DNA of 64,000 bases from Natrinema gelatinilyticum (GTDB lineage: Archaea > Halobacteriota > Halobacteria > Halobacteriales > Natrialbaceae): positions 868,001 to 932,000 of the forward strand of contig NZ_CP100756.1 in NCBI RefSeq assembly GCF_024266705.1, given 5' to 3'. Position numbers and translations under genes: made by a program. The notes beneath the pieces were generated by a model. It was not told the origin of the DNA and searched no databases. It worked only from the letters and a program-made list of their open reading frames with translations. This document shows positions 9,778-18,712 of this stretch, in pieces (position 1 is the stretch's first letter; every line of letters starts with the position of its first letter).

Positions 9778-10810
9778 ATATGTGTTAATGAGTTTTATTC
9801 GAGAACATTTTTATTTCAGAAATTGATTGATCGACGTACGATATTTCGGTCCGGTTTCACCGCTAACCGGGCGGTTACGAGGCAAGAGACGACCGTTCTC
9901 GGTGTCATCTCTGGTTCCGATACGGAATGTGTTCCCAGTATATCGTGACCGGGTATCACCGTGGATGTGGAAGCCATTTCACGTATGTCGGAGTCCTACA
10001 ATCCCACATATAATGCTATTGAATGCCCTTTAGAAGTTACTAATTCATATAATGTACTTTTTTCCTATATATTCTGTCATAACAGACGAGGGGTCGAACA
10101 GTGAATCGATGCTGCTGGCTCGACAAACGACCGACGACTCGCAGCGCTCGACGGTGGTTCGTTACTCGAGGCAGTCATCCCATACGGTGACCGCTCCGCA
10201 AGTCTGGCGACGTGCCGTCGACACCCGCTCCAGGAGACATGCCCGACACGATAGCTAGTGATCCGTTCAGGGCCAGGGCCGTCCGATTCTACTGTCGCGA
10301 TATCAGGAATAGCATACCTGATTCGACAATCGTGTCAGCGTCCGACGGTCGGTCTCGCCGGCGTTTAGCGGGGACCCCTCCATTGTCCCGAAAACGCCGG
10401 CGGATGCCGACGCCGGAGCGGAACTCCGAATGATGTGTCAGTGATGGGTAGGGGAGGATCGGATTCGTCACCGCATGGCCTGATGTTGGAACGATATCCG
10501 ATCACGGCGAGGGTCACGATGATGTCTCGGATAGCCGAACGGTCAGTCTGGCAACGACCGAAGTCGTTTCCTCGCCGATCGTTTCTTTGGGACCCCTATG
10601 AAAAATTATTTTCAAGTTAAAACCGTGTTAACTACCACAATCGGACAGAGAAGACAAATTAGAGGGTGAAACCGAAGCCGGGACCGGTCCACAGTGAAAA
10701 TGACAGAGGCGGCCGCTCACAGGGAACCTCCCGCGCTGGGAGTGCCGATCGAACGCGGCGGCTGACCTCGGTGGCCGCTCGTCACAGAGCAAGTTGCTCG
10801 GACACTCGAG
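9778..10810. other. 1.0-kb region with no supported gene
   Basis: It lies upstream of the transducer gene and beyond the 3' end of the gene at 10811-11134. All open frames are short and have Arg/Ser-rich, unrecognisable products. AT-rich patches at about 9778-9830, 10000-10085 and 10595-10665 contrast with the GC-rich rest, so the stretch is patchy in composition. I see no intact transposase, tRNA or repeat. It may hold decayed accessory DNA and the transducer promoter. Confidence 0.5.
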
Positions 10811-11134
10811 TTAGTACAACGGTCCACCGAGGGGCACCGACTCGTCCGGCGACACCAGCACGGGATACCCCTCCTCGCTGGGGACGCCGACGGTGAGGGC
10901 TTCGGATTTGAATCCGGCGATCCGAACTGAACCGATGTTCGTCGCACACAGAACCTGCCGACCGACGAGGTCGGCGGCGTCGTAGTGGTGGTCCAGTTGG
11001 CCAGCCGACTGTATTTCCTCGTCACCCAGGTCGATCCAGAGTTTGGTCATTTCCGGCTTTTCGGCCTCGGGAAACGGTTCCGCGTCGATCACTTCGCCGA
11101 CTACGATCACCACGTCGAACGGACTTTCGACCAT
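10811..11134 (-). CDS. tRNA-binding domain protein (CsaA / MetG C-terminal-like)
   Basis: A 107-residue stand-alone OB-fold tRNA-binding domain, as in CsaA and the C-terminus of methionyl-tRNA synthetase. Family landmarks: VGEVIDAEPFPEAEKPEM (the hGxI..ve.hPnadkL region), the Q..H.Y...DLVGRQV segment and a C-terminal PDESVPLGG. The start is set at the ATG 11132-11134 (MVESPFDVVI); an upstream ATG adds seven residues only. It follows thiDN and the luciferase-like remnant on the same strand. CsaA-like proteins have been linked to chaperone or export roles; here the function is inferred from the fold only. Confidence 0.82.
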   Translation of the reverse strand: MVESPFDVVIVVGEVIDAEPFPEAEKPEMTKLWIDLGDEEIQSAGQLDHHYDAADLVGRQVLCATNIGSVRIAGFKSEALTVGVPSEEGYPVLVSPDESVPLGGPLY

Positions 11135-11209
11135 GAGACGACATCTCGGCGCCAACGAAAATTAGGTGTCGATCCGCGATTCGGGCCCCACGATCGGCTC
11201 TCGAGGCGA

Positions 11210-11332
11210 TTATTCGAGCCAGATCGCGTCGTAGCCCCGCCGGTCCGCCTCGAGAGCGATGTCTCGAACGGTTCCGACGTCGGTGCCATACTGCGGGAGA
11301 ATCATCCCGACGTCGAGGGTTTTCGCGCTCAT
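11210..11332 (-). pseudogene. N-terminal remnant of a luciferase-like (LLM class) flavin monooxygenase
   Basis: Forty codons ([10 protein letters not shown], then ILPQYGTDVG, ending GYDAIWLE) match the first beta strand and helix of LLM-class flavin-dependent oxidoreductases, in which the segment runs into a D-H motif. Here a TAA follows directly. The family is normally about 300 residues and nothing downstream continues the fold, so the gene is truncated. Its ATG overlaps the thiDN stop (ATGA arrangement at 11329-11332), so it is still set up for translational coupling. It could alternatively be a small retained peptide. Confidence 0.65.
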
Positions 11333-12690
11333 TCGGCCACCTCCGCGTCCAACGCAAGCGTCCGATCGGCGAGCGTCGTCGCGTCCTCGGCGACCAGCTT
11401 TACGATCGCTTCTTTCCCCACGTCGCCACGGTCGACGACTGCAATCGGGGGCGACTCTCGATCGGCGAACGCCTGTCTGGCACCCCACCCCATCGTACTC
11501 CCTTCCGTCTCGGCGACTGTATCGGGCTCGCTGCCGCGATCGTACTCCGCGACCGGCCAGTCGATCACCCCGAGGGCCGCCTCAACGTCCTCGTCGAATC
11601 GGCAATTGACCGCGAATCGTAGCGGGGGGAAAAACTCCCGCGCCGAGAGCAGGAAGCGAGCGACGTGACTCGAGGCCCCGTATCTGACGCCGCGGTTCGG
11701 CTGGACGCCGGAGAGGGTCCGCGTGATTCGGCCCTCGACGGCGGCGGTCTCGCCAACCGATTCGGCGAACGGCGTCGCGCCGACGACGTTCATGCCGACC
11801 TCGGGGACGAGCAGGGACACGTCGGCCTCGACGAACCGGTCGACGACCGCCTGGACGTCCTCGGCGGTCACCTCCCGCATGGCTTCGTTTCGGAGCGCTA
11901 CCATGTGGTTGACCGCGCCGGGGCCGCTGCCTACGTCGTAGTGGTAGCGCACCGCGCGTGCGAGGAAGTCGGTCGCACCGTCGACGGCGGTCTCCAGCGG
12001 CTCGTCTTTTGCGAGACGCGCTGCGATTGCGGCTGCAAGCGCGCAGCCTGAGCCGTGGGTCGCGCCCGTGTCGACGCGTGGGTGTTCGAACGTCCGGGTG
12101 GTATCGTCAGTGATCAGTACGTCCCGAACGTGCTCACCGGGAACGTGACCACCCTTTATCAACACGGCGTCGACGCCGGTCTCGAGGATCGCCTCGCCGG
12201 CCTCGCGGGCAGTTTGGTCGTCGGTGACAGCGATTTCGGTCAGCACCTCGGCCTCGTCCGCGTTGGGCGTTGCTAGCCTCGCTTCGCCGAGCAGGTCCTC
12301 ATACGCGCGTTCGGCGGCGGGTTCGAGCAGTCGATCCCCCGAGGTCGCCACCATCACCGGATCCACCACCAGCGGGAAGTCGAAGTCGCTCGCCAAGTCC
12401 GCAACGATTTCGATGACGTCGGTGGTCGCCAGCATCCCGGTCTTCGCGCCGCCGATGTCGAAGTCGTCGGTTACGGCCTCGAGTTGGGCTTCGACCTCGT
12501 CGGTCGGCAAGACGTACGAGGACTCGACGCCACGAGTGTGCTGTGCGGTAACGGCGGTGATCGCCGACGTGCCGAAGACGCCGTGGGCGGCCATCGTCGC
12601 GAGGTCGGCCTGGATCCCAGCGCCGCCGCCGGAGTCGCTGCCCGCGATCGTCAGCGCGGTCGGTCGACTATCGGGTGCGGGTGTTCGCAT
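11329..12690 (-). CDS. thiD: ThiD-ThiN fusion: HMP/HMP-P kinase and thiamine-phosphate synthase
   Basis: A 453-residue fusion. Residues about 10-270 are ThiD, which phosphorylates hydroxymethylpyrimidine twice: [14 protein letters not shown] near residue 18, a [11 protein letters not shown] segment and the [11 protein letters not shown] anion hole near 215. Residues about 275-450 are ThiN, the archaeal thiamine-phosphate synthase that replaces ThiE; landmarks are [22 protein letters not shown] and MGWGARQAF. The two activities are consecutive steps of thiamine synthesis. I see no TPP riboswitch in the upstream gap. The stop overlaps the start of the LLM remnant. Confidence 0.93.
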   Translation of the reverse strand: MRTPAPDSRPTALTIAGSDSGGGAGIQADLATMAAHGVFGTSAITAVTAQHTRGVESSYVLPTDEVEAQLEAVTDDFDIGGAKTGMLATTDVIEIVADLASDFDFPLVVDPVMVATSGDRLLEPAAERAYEDLLGEARLATPNADEAEVLTEIAVTDDQTAREAGEAILETGVDAVLIKGGHVPGEHVRDVLITDDTTRTFEHPRVDTGATHGSGCALAAAIAARLAKDEPLETAVDGATDFLARAVRYHYDVGSGPGAVNHMVALRNEAMREVTAEDVQAVVDRFVEADVSLLVPEVGMNVVGATPFAESVGETAAVEGRITRTLSGVQPNRGVRYGASSHVARFLLSAREFFPPLRFAVNCRFDEDVEAALGVIDWPVAEYDRGSEPDTVAETEGSTMGWGARQAFADRESPPIAVVDRGDVGKEAIVKLVAEDATTLADRTLALDAEVAE

Positions 12691-13200
12691 GGCCTATCGT
12701 ATTCTCCGGTTATACAAAGCGGTGATGGTCGGCAAGACGGACTGGAACGCGAGCGGGAATTCTATCGCGGTCGGATCGACGACTGTCGCTGCGACGCTCT
12801 CTGCGCCCGCAGCGGATATATGATATTGGCGAGCACTTGCAACCGAAGCCTCGGTGATCACGGCGACACGCCGATCGTTGACCGAGCAGGGGTACGCGAT
12901 CACCGAACAGCGAGCGACGATCGGAACGATTTCGATCGACGTCACTGAGTGGACGCGAAGCAGCCCCGTCGACGAGCGCGGAAGAAACGAGATCGTCGAC
13001 GGCTGAGAGACGTGATTCGTTCGACGAAACAAACGGGCCGGACCACCCCTGGACGGGAGCGCCTCGGCGGCATCCTCGAGATGGGGACGTATATGCAGGC
13101 GGGGACGGTCACCTGGAGCGGTCGAAGCGGCCACTGACGAGCGATGGTCACTGTCCCCTTCGACATCGCATCGCACGACGATCGCCGCACGACTCCGACG
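12691..13200. other. intergenic, no gene recognised
   Basis: A 510-bp gap upstream of thiDN and after the 3' end of the AIR-synthase-like gene. Open frames exist on both strands but their products are Arg/Ser-rich and unlike haloarchaeal proteins. An AT-rich patch at 12700-12720 and another near 12820 (gatatatgatattgg) could hold the thiDN promoter. I looked for a TPP-riboswitch core (CTGAGA...) and did not find one. Confidence 0.5.
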
Positions 13201-14229
13201 TCAGGGGTCCGACCCGTCAGCGAGATCCGCGTAGACTTCCCACGACGGGTCCACGTGCGGATGCTCGAGCCGCTCGCCGTCGACAGTAACCATTCCGTCG
13301 CCGGTAGCGACAGCCTCGACGGGGCCGATTTCTGCGACCGGCGTGTCGCGCTCCTCGAGTGCACGTCTGACGTCGTCGACGCCGTCAGGATCGATGGCGA
13401 TCACGAGTGAACCGCAGCTGGTCGCCGCCCAGGGGTCGATTTCGAGGACGTCACACACCTCACGGACCCCAGGGCGCATCGGGACGGCCGACCGATCGAT
13501 CGCGAACCGAACGCCCGCCCCCTCGGCCATCTCGGTGAGCGCACCGGCGAGGCCGCCTTCGGTGACGTCGTGCATCGCCGTTACCGGTCCCGCGGCTGCC
13601 GCAGTGACGGCATCCCGAACGGAGAACACCTCTTCGAGTCGATTTCGTGCGGTCTCAAGTACGTCGTCCGGGAGCGCTAACTGCTCGCCGAAGAGGGTAC
13701 TCAACAATCCGACCGATTCGACGGCGGGGCCGTTCGTCAGGAGTAGCCGGTCGCCCTCGCGAGCACCGTCGGGGCGGACGATATCGTCGTGGTCGCCGAC
13801 GCCCATCGCGGTCGCACCGCCGACCCACGGATACGACAGGTCAGCGTAGCGAGCCGTGTGGCCCGTAACGACCGCAACCCCGTGGTCGGTACACTCGGCG
13901 TCTATCGTCTTCCAGACCGTCGCGAACTCGTCGTCGGTCATCCGTTCGGGAAGCGTAAAACTGATCGAGAGGTGAGACGGAGCCACGCCGCTTACGGCAA
14001 CGTCCGCGAGAACGAGGTCGAGGGCGAATCGAGCTGCCCACTCGAGACCCAGATCGGGGAGGATCGAGAGTGGATCGGTTGCTGTGACCAGCGCCGCATC
14101 GCCGATATTCAGTACTCCGAAATCGACGCCGTGAGTCGGCCCGATCGCGACATCCTCGCGGTCGGCCCCGAGGTTCGGCGCGATGTGGCAGTCGAAGAAC
14201 GTCCGGTCGATTTTTCCGAGATCGGTCAC
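13201..14229 (-). CDS. AIR synthase-related protein (HypE/PurM/ThiL-like)
   Basis: A 342-residue two-domain ATP-binding protein of the PurM/HypE/SelD/ThiL superfamily. The N-terminal half has ATDPLS and a glycine-rich VTGHTARY segment; the C-terminal half has MHDVTEGGLAGAL near residue 220, the HypE/PurM hallmark, and WAATSCGSLVIA near 285. It starts with GTG at 14229. HypE proper ends in a Cys-bearing PR(I/V)C tail; this protein ends in WEVYADLADGSDP, so it is not a HypE carbamoyl-dehydrating enzyme, and no hydrogenase genes are near. The small-molecule substrate is unknown. Confidence 0.8.
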   Translation of the reverse strand: MTDLGKIDRTFFDCHIAPNLGADREDVAIGPTHGVDFGVLNIGDAALVTATDPLSILPDLGLEWAARFALDLVLADVAVSGVAPSHLSISFTLPERMTDDEFATVWKTIDAECTDHGVAVVTGHTARYADLSYPWVGGATAMGVGDHDDIVRPDGAREGDRLLLTNGPAVESVGLLSTLFGEQLALPDDVLETARNRLEEVFSVRDAVTAAAAGPVTAMHDVTEGGLAGALTEMAEGAGVRFAIDRSAVPMRPGVREVCDVLEIDPWAATSCGSLVIAIDPDGVDDVRRALEERDTPVAEIGPVEAVATGDGMVTVDGERLEHPHVDPSWEVYADLADGSDP

Positions 14230-14300
14230 GAGTGATCGGTTCCGACGGGGTGCCTTATCCGTGGCGGTCTAGCAGCGTCGCCGAGAACTCGCGCCGATAT

Positions 14301-14318
14301 GTAACTATATTAGGTTAC
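14301..14318. promoter_or_regulatory. inverted repeat GTAAC-N8-GTTAC upstream of the MOT1-type permease
   Basis: GTAAC at 14301-14305 and GTTAC at 14314-14318 form an 18-bp inverted repeat in an AT-rich island (gtaactatattaggttac), 72 bp before the permease start. A third GTTAC sits at 14346-14350. The island may hold a TATA element, so the repeat could be an operator over a promoter. This is seen in sequence; the regulatory role is inference. Confidence 0.4.
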
Positions 14319-14389
14319 TCAAATTGTCTCAGACAACCGTGAGTAGTTACCGGCAAGAGTGAAGTCGATTCCCGGTTTAGCGGGTGTAG

Positions 14390-15493
14390 ATGGCGTACTC
14401 GTTCCGATCGGAAGCCCACGCGAATCTCGAGTTCTCCGCCAGCGAGCTGACGGGTGCGCTAGGTGATTCGGTTACCGTTCTACCGCTGCTGGTCGCATTG
14501 GCTGCGACGACCAGTGTCTCGCTTCCGCACGTCCTCGTGGGGTTCGGCGTCTTTCAGATCCTCTGGGGGATCTACTATGGATTGCCGCTCTCCGTCGAAC
14601 CGATGAAAGCCCTGATCGGCCTGGCGATCGTCGGTGCGCTCACCTATACCGAACTCGCCGCAGCCGGATTAGTCGTCGGCGGCGTCTTGCTGCTGGTCGG
14701 CCACCTCGGGTTCGTCGGCCGGCTCCAGCGGGTCGTCGGCGAGCCGGTCGTCCGCGGCGTCCAGTTCGCGGTCGCCCTGCTCCTGCTCGAGGCAGCCGTC
14801 GACCTCTCGATCGGGAATCCTCCGATCGCAGTCGCCGGGTTGGCTGTCGTCGGCCTGCTGGCCCTCGCGGGGTACCGAGGAGGCAGCGCCCTCGTCGTCC
14901 TCGGGCTCGGCGGGATCGCAGCCGTCGCGACGGCCGGGCTCCCGACGCCAGGAGTTCCCGGACTCGCGCTCTTTCCGGCGGGAGCACCGACCGTGAGTAC
15001 GGCGGCGATCGAAGGAACCGTCGCTCAGCTCGGCATGACGGTCGGAAACGCGGCCATTGCAACAGCCCTGCTCTGTGACGACCTCTACGATCGAGACGTC
15101 TCGGCGGACGCGCTCTCTATGAGCATGGGGGTGACCTGCCTCGCGGCGATTCCGCTCGGCGGTGTCCCGATGTGTCACGGCAGCGGCGGCCTCGCCGGCA
15201 AGTACGCCTTCGGCGCGCGAACCGGCGGCGCGAACGTGCTGCTCGGCGTAGGCTATCTCGCGCTCGCGCTCGTCGCCGGCGGTGCCGTTCTCGCCGCCTT
15301 TCCGATGGCCATCCTCGGCGTTCTGCTCGCCGCCGTCGCGCTCCAACTCGCTCGAGCCGCGTACGATCCCGTCTCCGACGTCCGATCGCTCGCGTTCGTC
15401 GTCGGTGTCGGCGTCGTCGGAGCGGTCGTGAACGTCGGCGTCGCATTCGGCCTCGGGGCCGTCGTCTACGTTGGCCTTCGGCAGCGTCGATGA
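14390..15493 (+). CDS. putative molybdate/sulfate permease, MOT1 family
   Basis: A 367-residue membrane protein with about 10 helices. The MOT1-family landmarks are all present: ELTGALGDSVTVLPL at residues 19-33, the SVEPMKA signature near 68, and CHGSGGLAGKYAFGARTG near 262. Members import molybdate or sulfate at high affinity in plants and bacteria. Which anion is used here cannot be told. The gene is a single unit behind an AT-rich, inverted-repeat-bearing promoter. A MOSC protein at 3986-4474 and copper nitrite reductase at the far end show redox-cofactor chemistry in the region, but not linkage. Confidence 0.85.
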   Translation: MAYSFRSEAHANLEFSASELTGALGDSVTVLPLLVALAATTSVSLPHVLVGFGVFQILWGIYYGLPLSVEPMKALIGLAIVGALTYTELAAAGLVVGGVLLLVGHLGFVGRLQRVVGEPVVRGVQFAVALLLLEAAVDLSIGNPPIAVAGLAVVGLLALAGYRGGSALVVLGLGGIAAVATAGLPTPGVPGLALFPAGAPTVSTAAIEGTVAQLGMTVGNAAIATALLCDDLYDRDVSADALSMSMGVTCLAAIPLGGVPMCHGSGGLAGKYAFGARTGGANVLLGVGYLALALVAGGAVLAAFPMAILGVLLAAVALQLARAAYDPVSDVRSLAFVVGVGVVGAVVNVGVAFGLGAVVYVGLRQRR

Positions 15494-15676
15494 AACGAAC
15501 GCCCGGCGCAGTTGGGTACCGAGGAGATGGAATTCGTTCGCCTGACGTCTCCTGCAGATAACGTCCGGGGCTTTCGCGCCGGGCTCGAGCCGAACGAGTG
15601 AACGGCCCGCCCCGAACGACTGGCGGGCTCGCCTCGAGTCGGACGACCTTTTACTCCGGCGGGCCAAGCACGAGCG

Positions 15677-15784
15677 ATGACCGCGAGCTGGGCCGACCTG
15701 TTCGACCGCGGAGCGGAATACGACGTCGACCTGGACCGAATTCGAACGGAACTCGAGTCGATTCGGGAGGACGAGAATGCCTGA
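15677..15784 (+). CDS. 35-residue protein overlapping a PIN-like gene
   Basis: A tiny acidic ORF (MTASWADLFD, ending LESIREDENA) whose last codons overlap the ATG of the next gene by 8 bases in another frame (ATG at 15777, TGA at 15782-15784). The product looks like one amphipathic helix pair: W-A-D-L-F-D then Y-D-V-D-L-D-R-I-R. The overlap implies translational coupling. The order small acidic protein then PIN-like protein resembles a toxin-antitoxin layout, but 35 residues is short for an antitoxin and no DNA-binding motif is visible. Confidence 0.6.
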   Translation: MTASWADLFDRGAEYDVDLDRIRTELESIREDENA

Positions 15785-16250
15785 GGAGCCGGATCCCGCC
15801 CGCGTCGTCGCCGACGCGGACGTTCTCGCGACGGACCTTCTCCTCGGCGGTGACGCCCGCAACGCACTGGATCACGTCCGACGACATTCCTGGGTCGACC
15901 TCGTTGCGAGCGATCCGCTGCTCGATGTGACCGAACGACTCGTGGCGACCCTCACCGATCAGGATCTGGCCGCCGACCACCGCACGCGACTCGAGGCCGA
16001 CCGTGTCCGCGTCGAACACCCCGAGGGCGACCATCCAGCGCTTGCGTCGGCCTATCGGGGGAAGGCGGCGCACGTACTGTCGTACGACGAGCGGCTCCGT
16101 TCAGCCAAAGCGGGTCTCGCGCTGCAGCCTCGTATTTCTGTCAGCGTTCGTCCGCCCGATGCGTTCGCCAGCCTGTTCGACGCCGCAAGCCTCTACGAGG
16201 TCGTCGAGGGGGGCGAGTATCCGGGACCCGACCGAGATCCTCGCGAATGA
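15777..16250 (+). CDS. PIN-like domain protein
   Basis: A 157-residue protein with the pattern of a PIN-like nuclease fold: an early acidic strand (VVADADVLATDLLLGG, Asp near residues 13-15), a middle LLDVTERLV helix with Asp and Glu, and a late acidic strand (HVLSYDERLRSAKAG, Asp near residue 103). These could supply the metal site of an RNase. Family assignment is from pattern only; I cannot show all four acidic residues. It is coupled to the 35-residue ORF upstream. The alternative is an inactive PIN-like scaffold. Confidence 0.6.
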   Translation: MPEEPDPARVVADADVLATDLLLGGDARNALDHVRRHSWVDLVASDPLLDVTERLVATLTDQDLAADHRTRLEADRVRVEHPEGDHPALASAYRGKAAHVLSYDERLRSAKAGLALQPRISVSVRPPDAFASLFDAASLYEVVEGGEYPGPDRDPRE

Positions 16251-16386
16251 CCGTCCGTCGAAGACGGCGGTGACACTCTTCAGCGAGGACCCGGCGGAGC
16301 ATGCGGAGGCGGGACAGTATCGAGTTGCGTTTCGTGACCGACCTCCGGGACCCTTATGTGACGAGAGCACTGAATAGGGAGGGGTC

Positions 16387-17514
16387 ATGAACGATCTCCG
16401 TACCGGTCTGAGCTACGGTGACGTCCTCCTCGTCCCGAACCGCTCGTCAGTCGATAGCCGCAGCGACGTGAGCCTCTCGACGGCGTTTACGCCGGCTCTC
16501 GAGCTAGAGTCGCCCCTCGTCTCCGCCGCGATGGACACCGTGACGGAGGCTGAACTGGCGATCGAACTCGCGCGCGCCGGTGGAATCGGCGTTCTCCATC
16601 GGTTTCTCACACCGGACGAGCAGGCAGACCAGATAACACAGGTGAACGCAGCCGACGAGCGGGTCGCCGCCGCCGTCGGAATCAACGAGGACTACATCGC
16701 CCGCAGCGACGTCCTGGTCGCGGCCGGCGTCGACGCACTCGTCGTCGACGTTGCTCACGGTCACCTCGAAGGCGCGCTCGAGGCCGTCGAGCGTCTCCAC
16801 GAGGAGTTTCCGGGGACCGATCTGGTCGCCGGCAACGTCGCGACGCCCGCCGGCGTCGAGGATCTCGCGGCCGCCGGCGCCGACTGCGTGAAAGTCGGGA
16901 TCGGTCCCGGGTCCCACTGTACGACTCGAAAAGTCGCCGGCGCGGGCGTCCCGCAGCTGACCGCCGTCGACGACTGCGCGTCGGCCGCCGAGGACCTGGA
17001 CGTGACGATCTGTGCGGACGGCGGAATTCGCACCTCCGGCGACGCGGTGAAGGCGTTGATGGCCGGGGCGGACACCGTGATGCTGGGAAGTCTCTTCGCT
17101 GGCACCGAGGAGGCGCCCGGTGCCGTCGTCGAGGTCGACGGGACGCGATACAAGCGCTCGCGCGGGATGGCGACGACGACCGCAGCCGAAAAGCGCGACG
17201 ACAAGGACGCCGAGGTTCGTGCCGACGAAGGCGTCGAGGCGCTGACGCCGTACAAAGGGCCGGTCGCGGACGTCGTCGACGAGTTTCGCGCCGGTATCCA
17301 GTCAGGTCTCTCCTACTGCGGCGGTCACACAATCGTGGAGGCACGAGAGAAGGCCGAATTCATCCGCGTCGCACCCAGCGCCAAAGAGCGCGAAGGGTAC
17401 CACGCGGACCAGGACTGGGAGGGCGTCAGCGTCGATAGCGAAGTCCCGGCCGTCAGCGAATCGATGCTCTCGGACGGTGAGCGACCGAACGACGCCGCCG
17501 AAAGCGACGACTAG
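16387..17514 (+). CDS. IMP dehydrogenase / GMP reductase family enzyme without CBS domains
   Basis: A 375-residue TIM-barrel enzyme interconverting IMP with XMP or GMP. Motifs: [11 protein letters not shown] near residue 10, SAAMDTVTE near 46, the nucleophile loop [11 protein letters not shown] at 171-181 with catalytic Cys178, [12 protein letters not shown] near 208, and the flap/IMP region [11 protein letters not shown] and YKGPV. The CBS pair found in most IMPDHs is absent, so the length fits the short form or GMP reductase. The usual I before the catalytic Cys is H here. Choosing between the two activities needs experiment; GMP reductase is a reasonable guess. Confidence 0.85.
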   Translation: MNDLRTGLSYGDVLLVPNRSSVDSRSDVSLSTAFTPALELESPLVSAAMDTVTEAELAIELARAGGIGVLHRFLTPDEQADQITQVNAADERVAAAVGINEDYIARSDVLVAAGVDALVVDVAHGHLEGALEAVERLHEEFPGTDLVAGNVATPAGVEDLAAAGADCVKVGIGPGSHCTTRKVAGAGVPQLTAVDDCASAAEDLDVTICADGGIRTSGDAVKALMAGADTVMLGSLFAGTEEAPGAVVEVDGTRYKRSRGMATTTAAEKRDDKDAEVRADEGVEALTPYKGPVADVVDEFRAGIQSGLSYCGGHTIVEAREKAEFIRVAPSAKEREGYHADQDWEGVSVDSEVPAVSESMLSDGERPNDAAESDD

Positions 17515-17556
17515 GGTCGGCCCGTCGCTCGTCGGGTCTGCCGTCCACCGATCAAC

Positions 17557-17805
17557 TCACTCCCCGAAATCGGATTCGAGGGACAGCCACCAGAGTCGAT
17601 TCCAGCCCTCGATTTCGTGACACTCCAGCGTGCCCGCCTCGGCCATCGCCTCGAGTCGTTCGGCCATTTCGTCGAGCGGGACGGCGTGCTCGTTAGCCAG
17701 GTATCGAGTATTTACGACCGGCATGGGGGCGGCCCGTATCGATTCGACGATCGCTTCGGCGCGTACCCGATCGCGATCGGAATCCGAGTCGCTATCGTTC
17801 GGCAT
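17557..17805 (-). CDS. small winged-helix-like protein, function unknown
   Basis: An 82-residue acidic protein starting at ATG 17803-17805 (MPNDSDSDSD). After an Asp/Ser-rich tail, residues 15-80 read like a small winged helix: helix IVESIRAA, linker PMPVV, helix TRYLANEH, recognition-like helix LDEMAERLEAMAEAGTLECHEI, and a wing ending WNRLWWLS. Such domains occur in haloarchaeal transcription factors. It is divergent from the UspA gene at 17992, with 186 bp between them. No characterised family is recognised. Confidence 0.6.
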   Translation of the reverse strand: MPNDSDSDSDRDRVRAEAIVESIRAAPMPVVNTRYLANEHAVPLDEMAERLEAMAEAGTLECHEIEGWNRLWWLSLESDFGE

Positions 17806-17991
17806 ACAGAACCGACTCCCCGCCCTCAATTGAATCCCCGGTGACGTCGCGATGGCGACTTCGACGGCCGTCCGCGACGGAATTGACGACCGCACTCGAA
17901 CCGCCACATCGATTTTCGACGGCTCGTGCTGGATGGCACCCGGCGGGAGGTGCCTCTAATGATTTTAAGAGTGGTTGCCGACTGGATACGT

Positions 17992-18456
17992 ATGGCACCC
18001 ACGATTCTGGTCGCGTACGACGAATCGCCGCAGGCGACCGCCGCGTTACGGCACGCGCTTTCGACCTACGAGGACGCCGATATTCACGTCCTCCACGTGA
18101 ACGATCCGCGAGAGTGGTCCTCCGGGGACGGCATCGACGGCTTCTTTTACTCCGAGGTCGCGTTCGAGCGGTCACAGGAGTCCGCCGAAGCGCTGCTCGA
18201 GGAGGCAGAGGAAACGGCTCGAGAGTACGATACGACGGTGACGACGGCGTCCGAGATTGGAATGGTCGCAGAAACGATCGTCGAGTACGCCGAAGACAAC
18301 GATGTCGACCACATCGTCCTCGGGAGCCACGGACGACACGGAATCTCGCGGTTCCTCCTCGGCAGCGTCGCAGAGCGAGTCGCCCGACGGTCGCCGAGCT
18401 CCGTGACGATGATCCGGGAGAAGACTCCTCATGACGAAAATTCGAGCGACGAGTAG
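17992..18456 (+). CDS. universal stress protein (UspA family)
   Basis: A 154-residue UspA-fold protein. The start at ATG 17992 (MAPTILVAYD) puts the first strand at the N-terminus; an upstream in-frame ATG would add 22 residues. The ATP-binding pattern G-2x-G-9x-G-S is intact (LGSHGRHGISRFLLGS near residues 107-122). The insert between strand 2 and helix 2 (GDGIDGFFYSE) is slightly longer than usual. One of five UspA proteins in this window. Confidence 0.9.
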   Translation: MAPTILVAYDESPQATAALRHALSTYEDADIHVLHVNDPREWSSGDGIDGFFYSEVAFERSQESAEALLEEAEETAREYDTTVTTASEIGMVAETIVEYAEDNDVDHIVLGSHGRHGISRFLLGSVAERVARRSPSSVTMIREKTPHDENSSDE

Positions 18457-18712
18457 GAGACGTGGCAAGTGGGATAGAGACGACAAAGCAAGGTGGCAGA
18501 AAGGGAGAGATGTGAGGTGGCCAGTAAATCTCCCGGAGGTCGACGATCAGCACTCAATCGTCGGACGGAACCAGAGCCGGGGCTACCGCGGTCCCGACGG
18601 TCCACCGTCACTCGAGACTTCGTACTGGAGCGGTGAGAATCCACGAACGTGACTCGGTCCGATTGCGCCTGCGCCCTGTTTGCGTTTCCGACTGATCGAA
18701 CGTGACGCGTCG

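Noticed and set aside
9827..10033. Short open frames in the 1-kb gap
   Set aside because: Products are unlike haloarchaeal proteins and start sites are poor.
12691..12830. Possible TPP riboswitch upstream of thiDN
   Set aside because: No CTGAGA core or matching P2-P5 arms could be found on the minus strand.
12694..13176. A 160-codon minus-strand frame upstream of thiDN
   Set aside because: Low-complexity Arg/Ser/Pro product, no motif, and a poor start context.
14669..15862. A 397-codon minus-strand frame opposite the MOT1 permease
   Set aside because: It is antisense to a gene with clear family motifs; such long shadows are common in GC-rich DNA.
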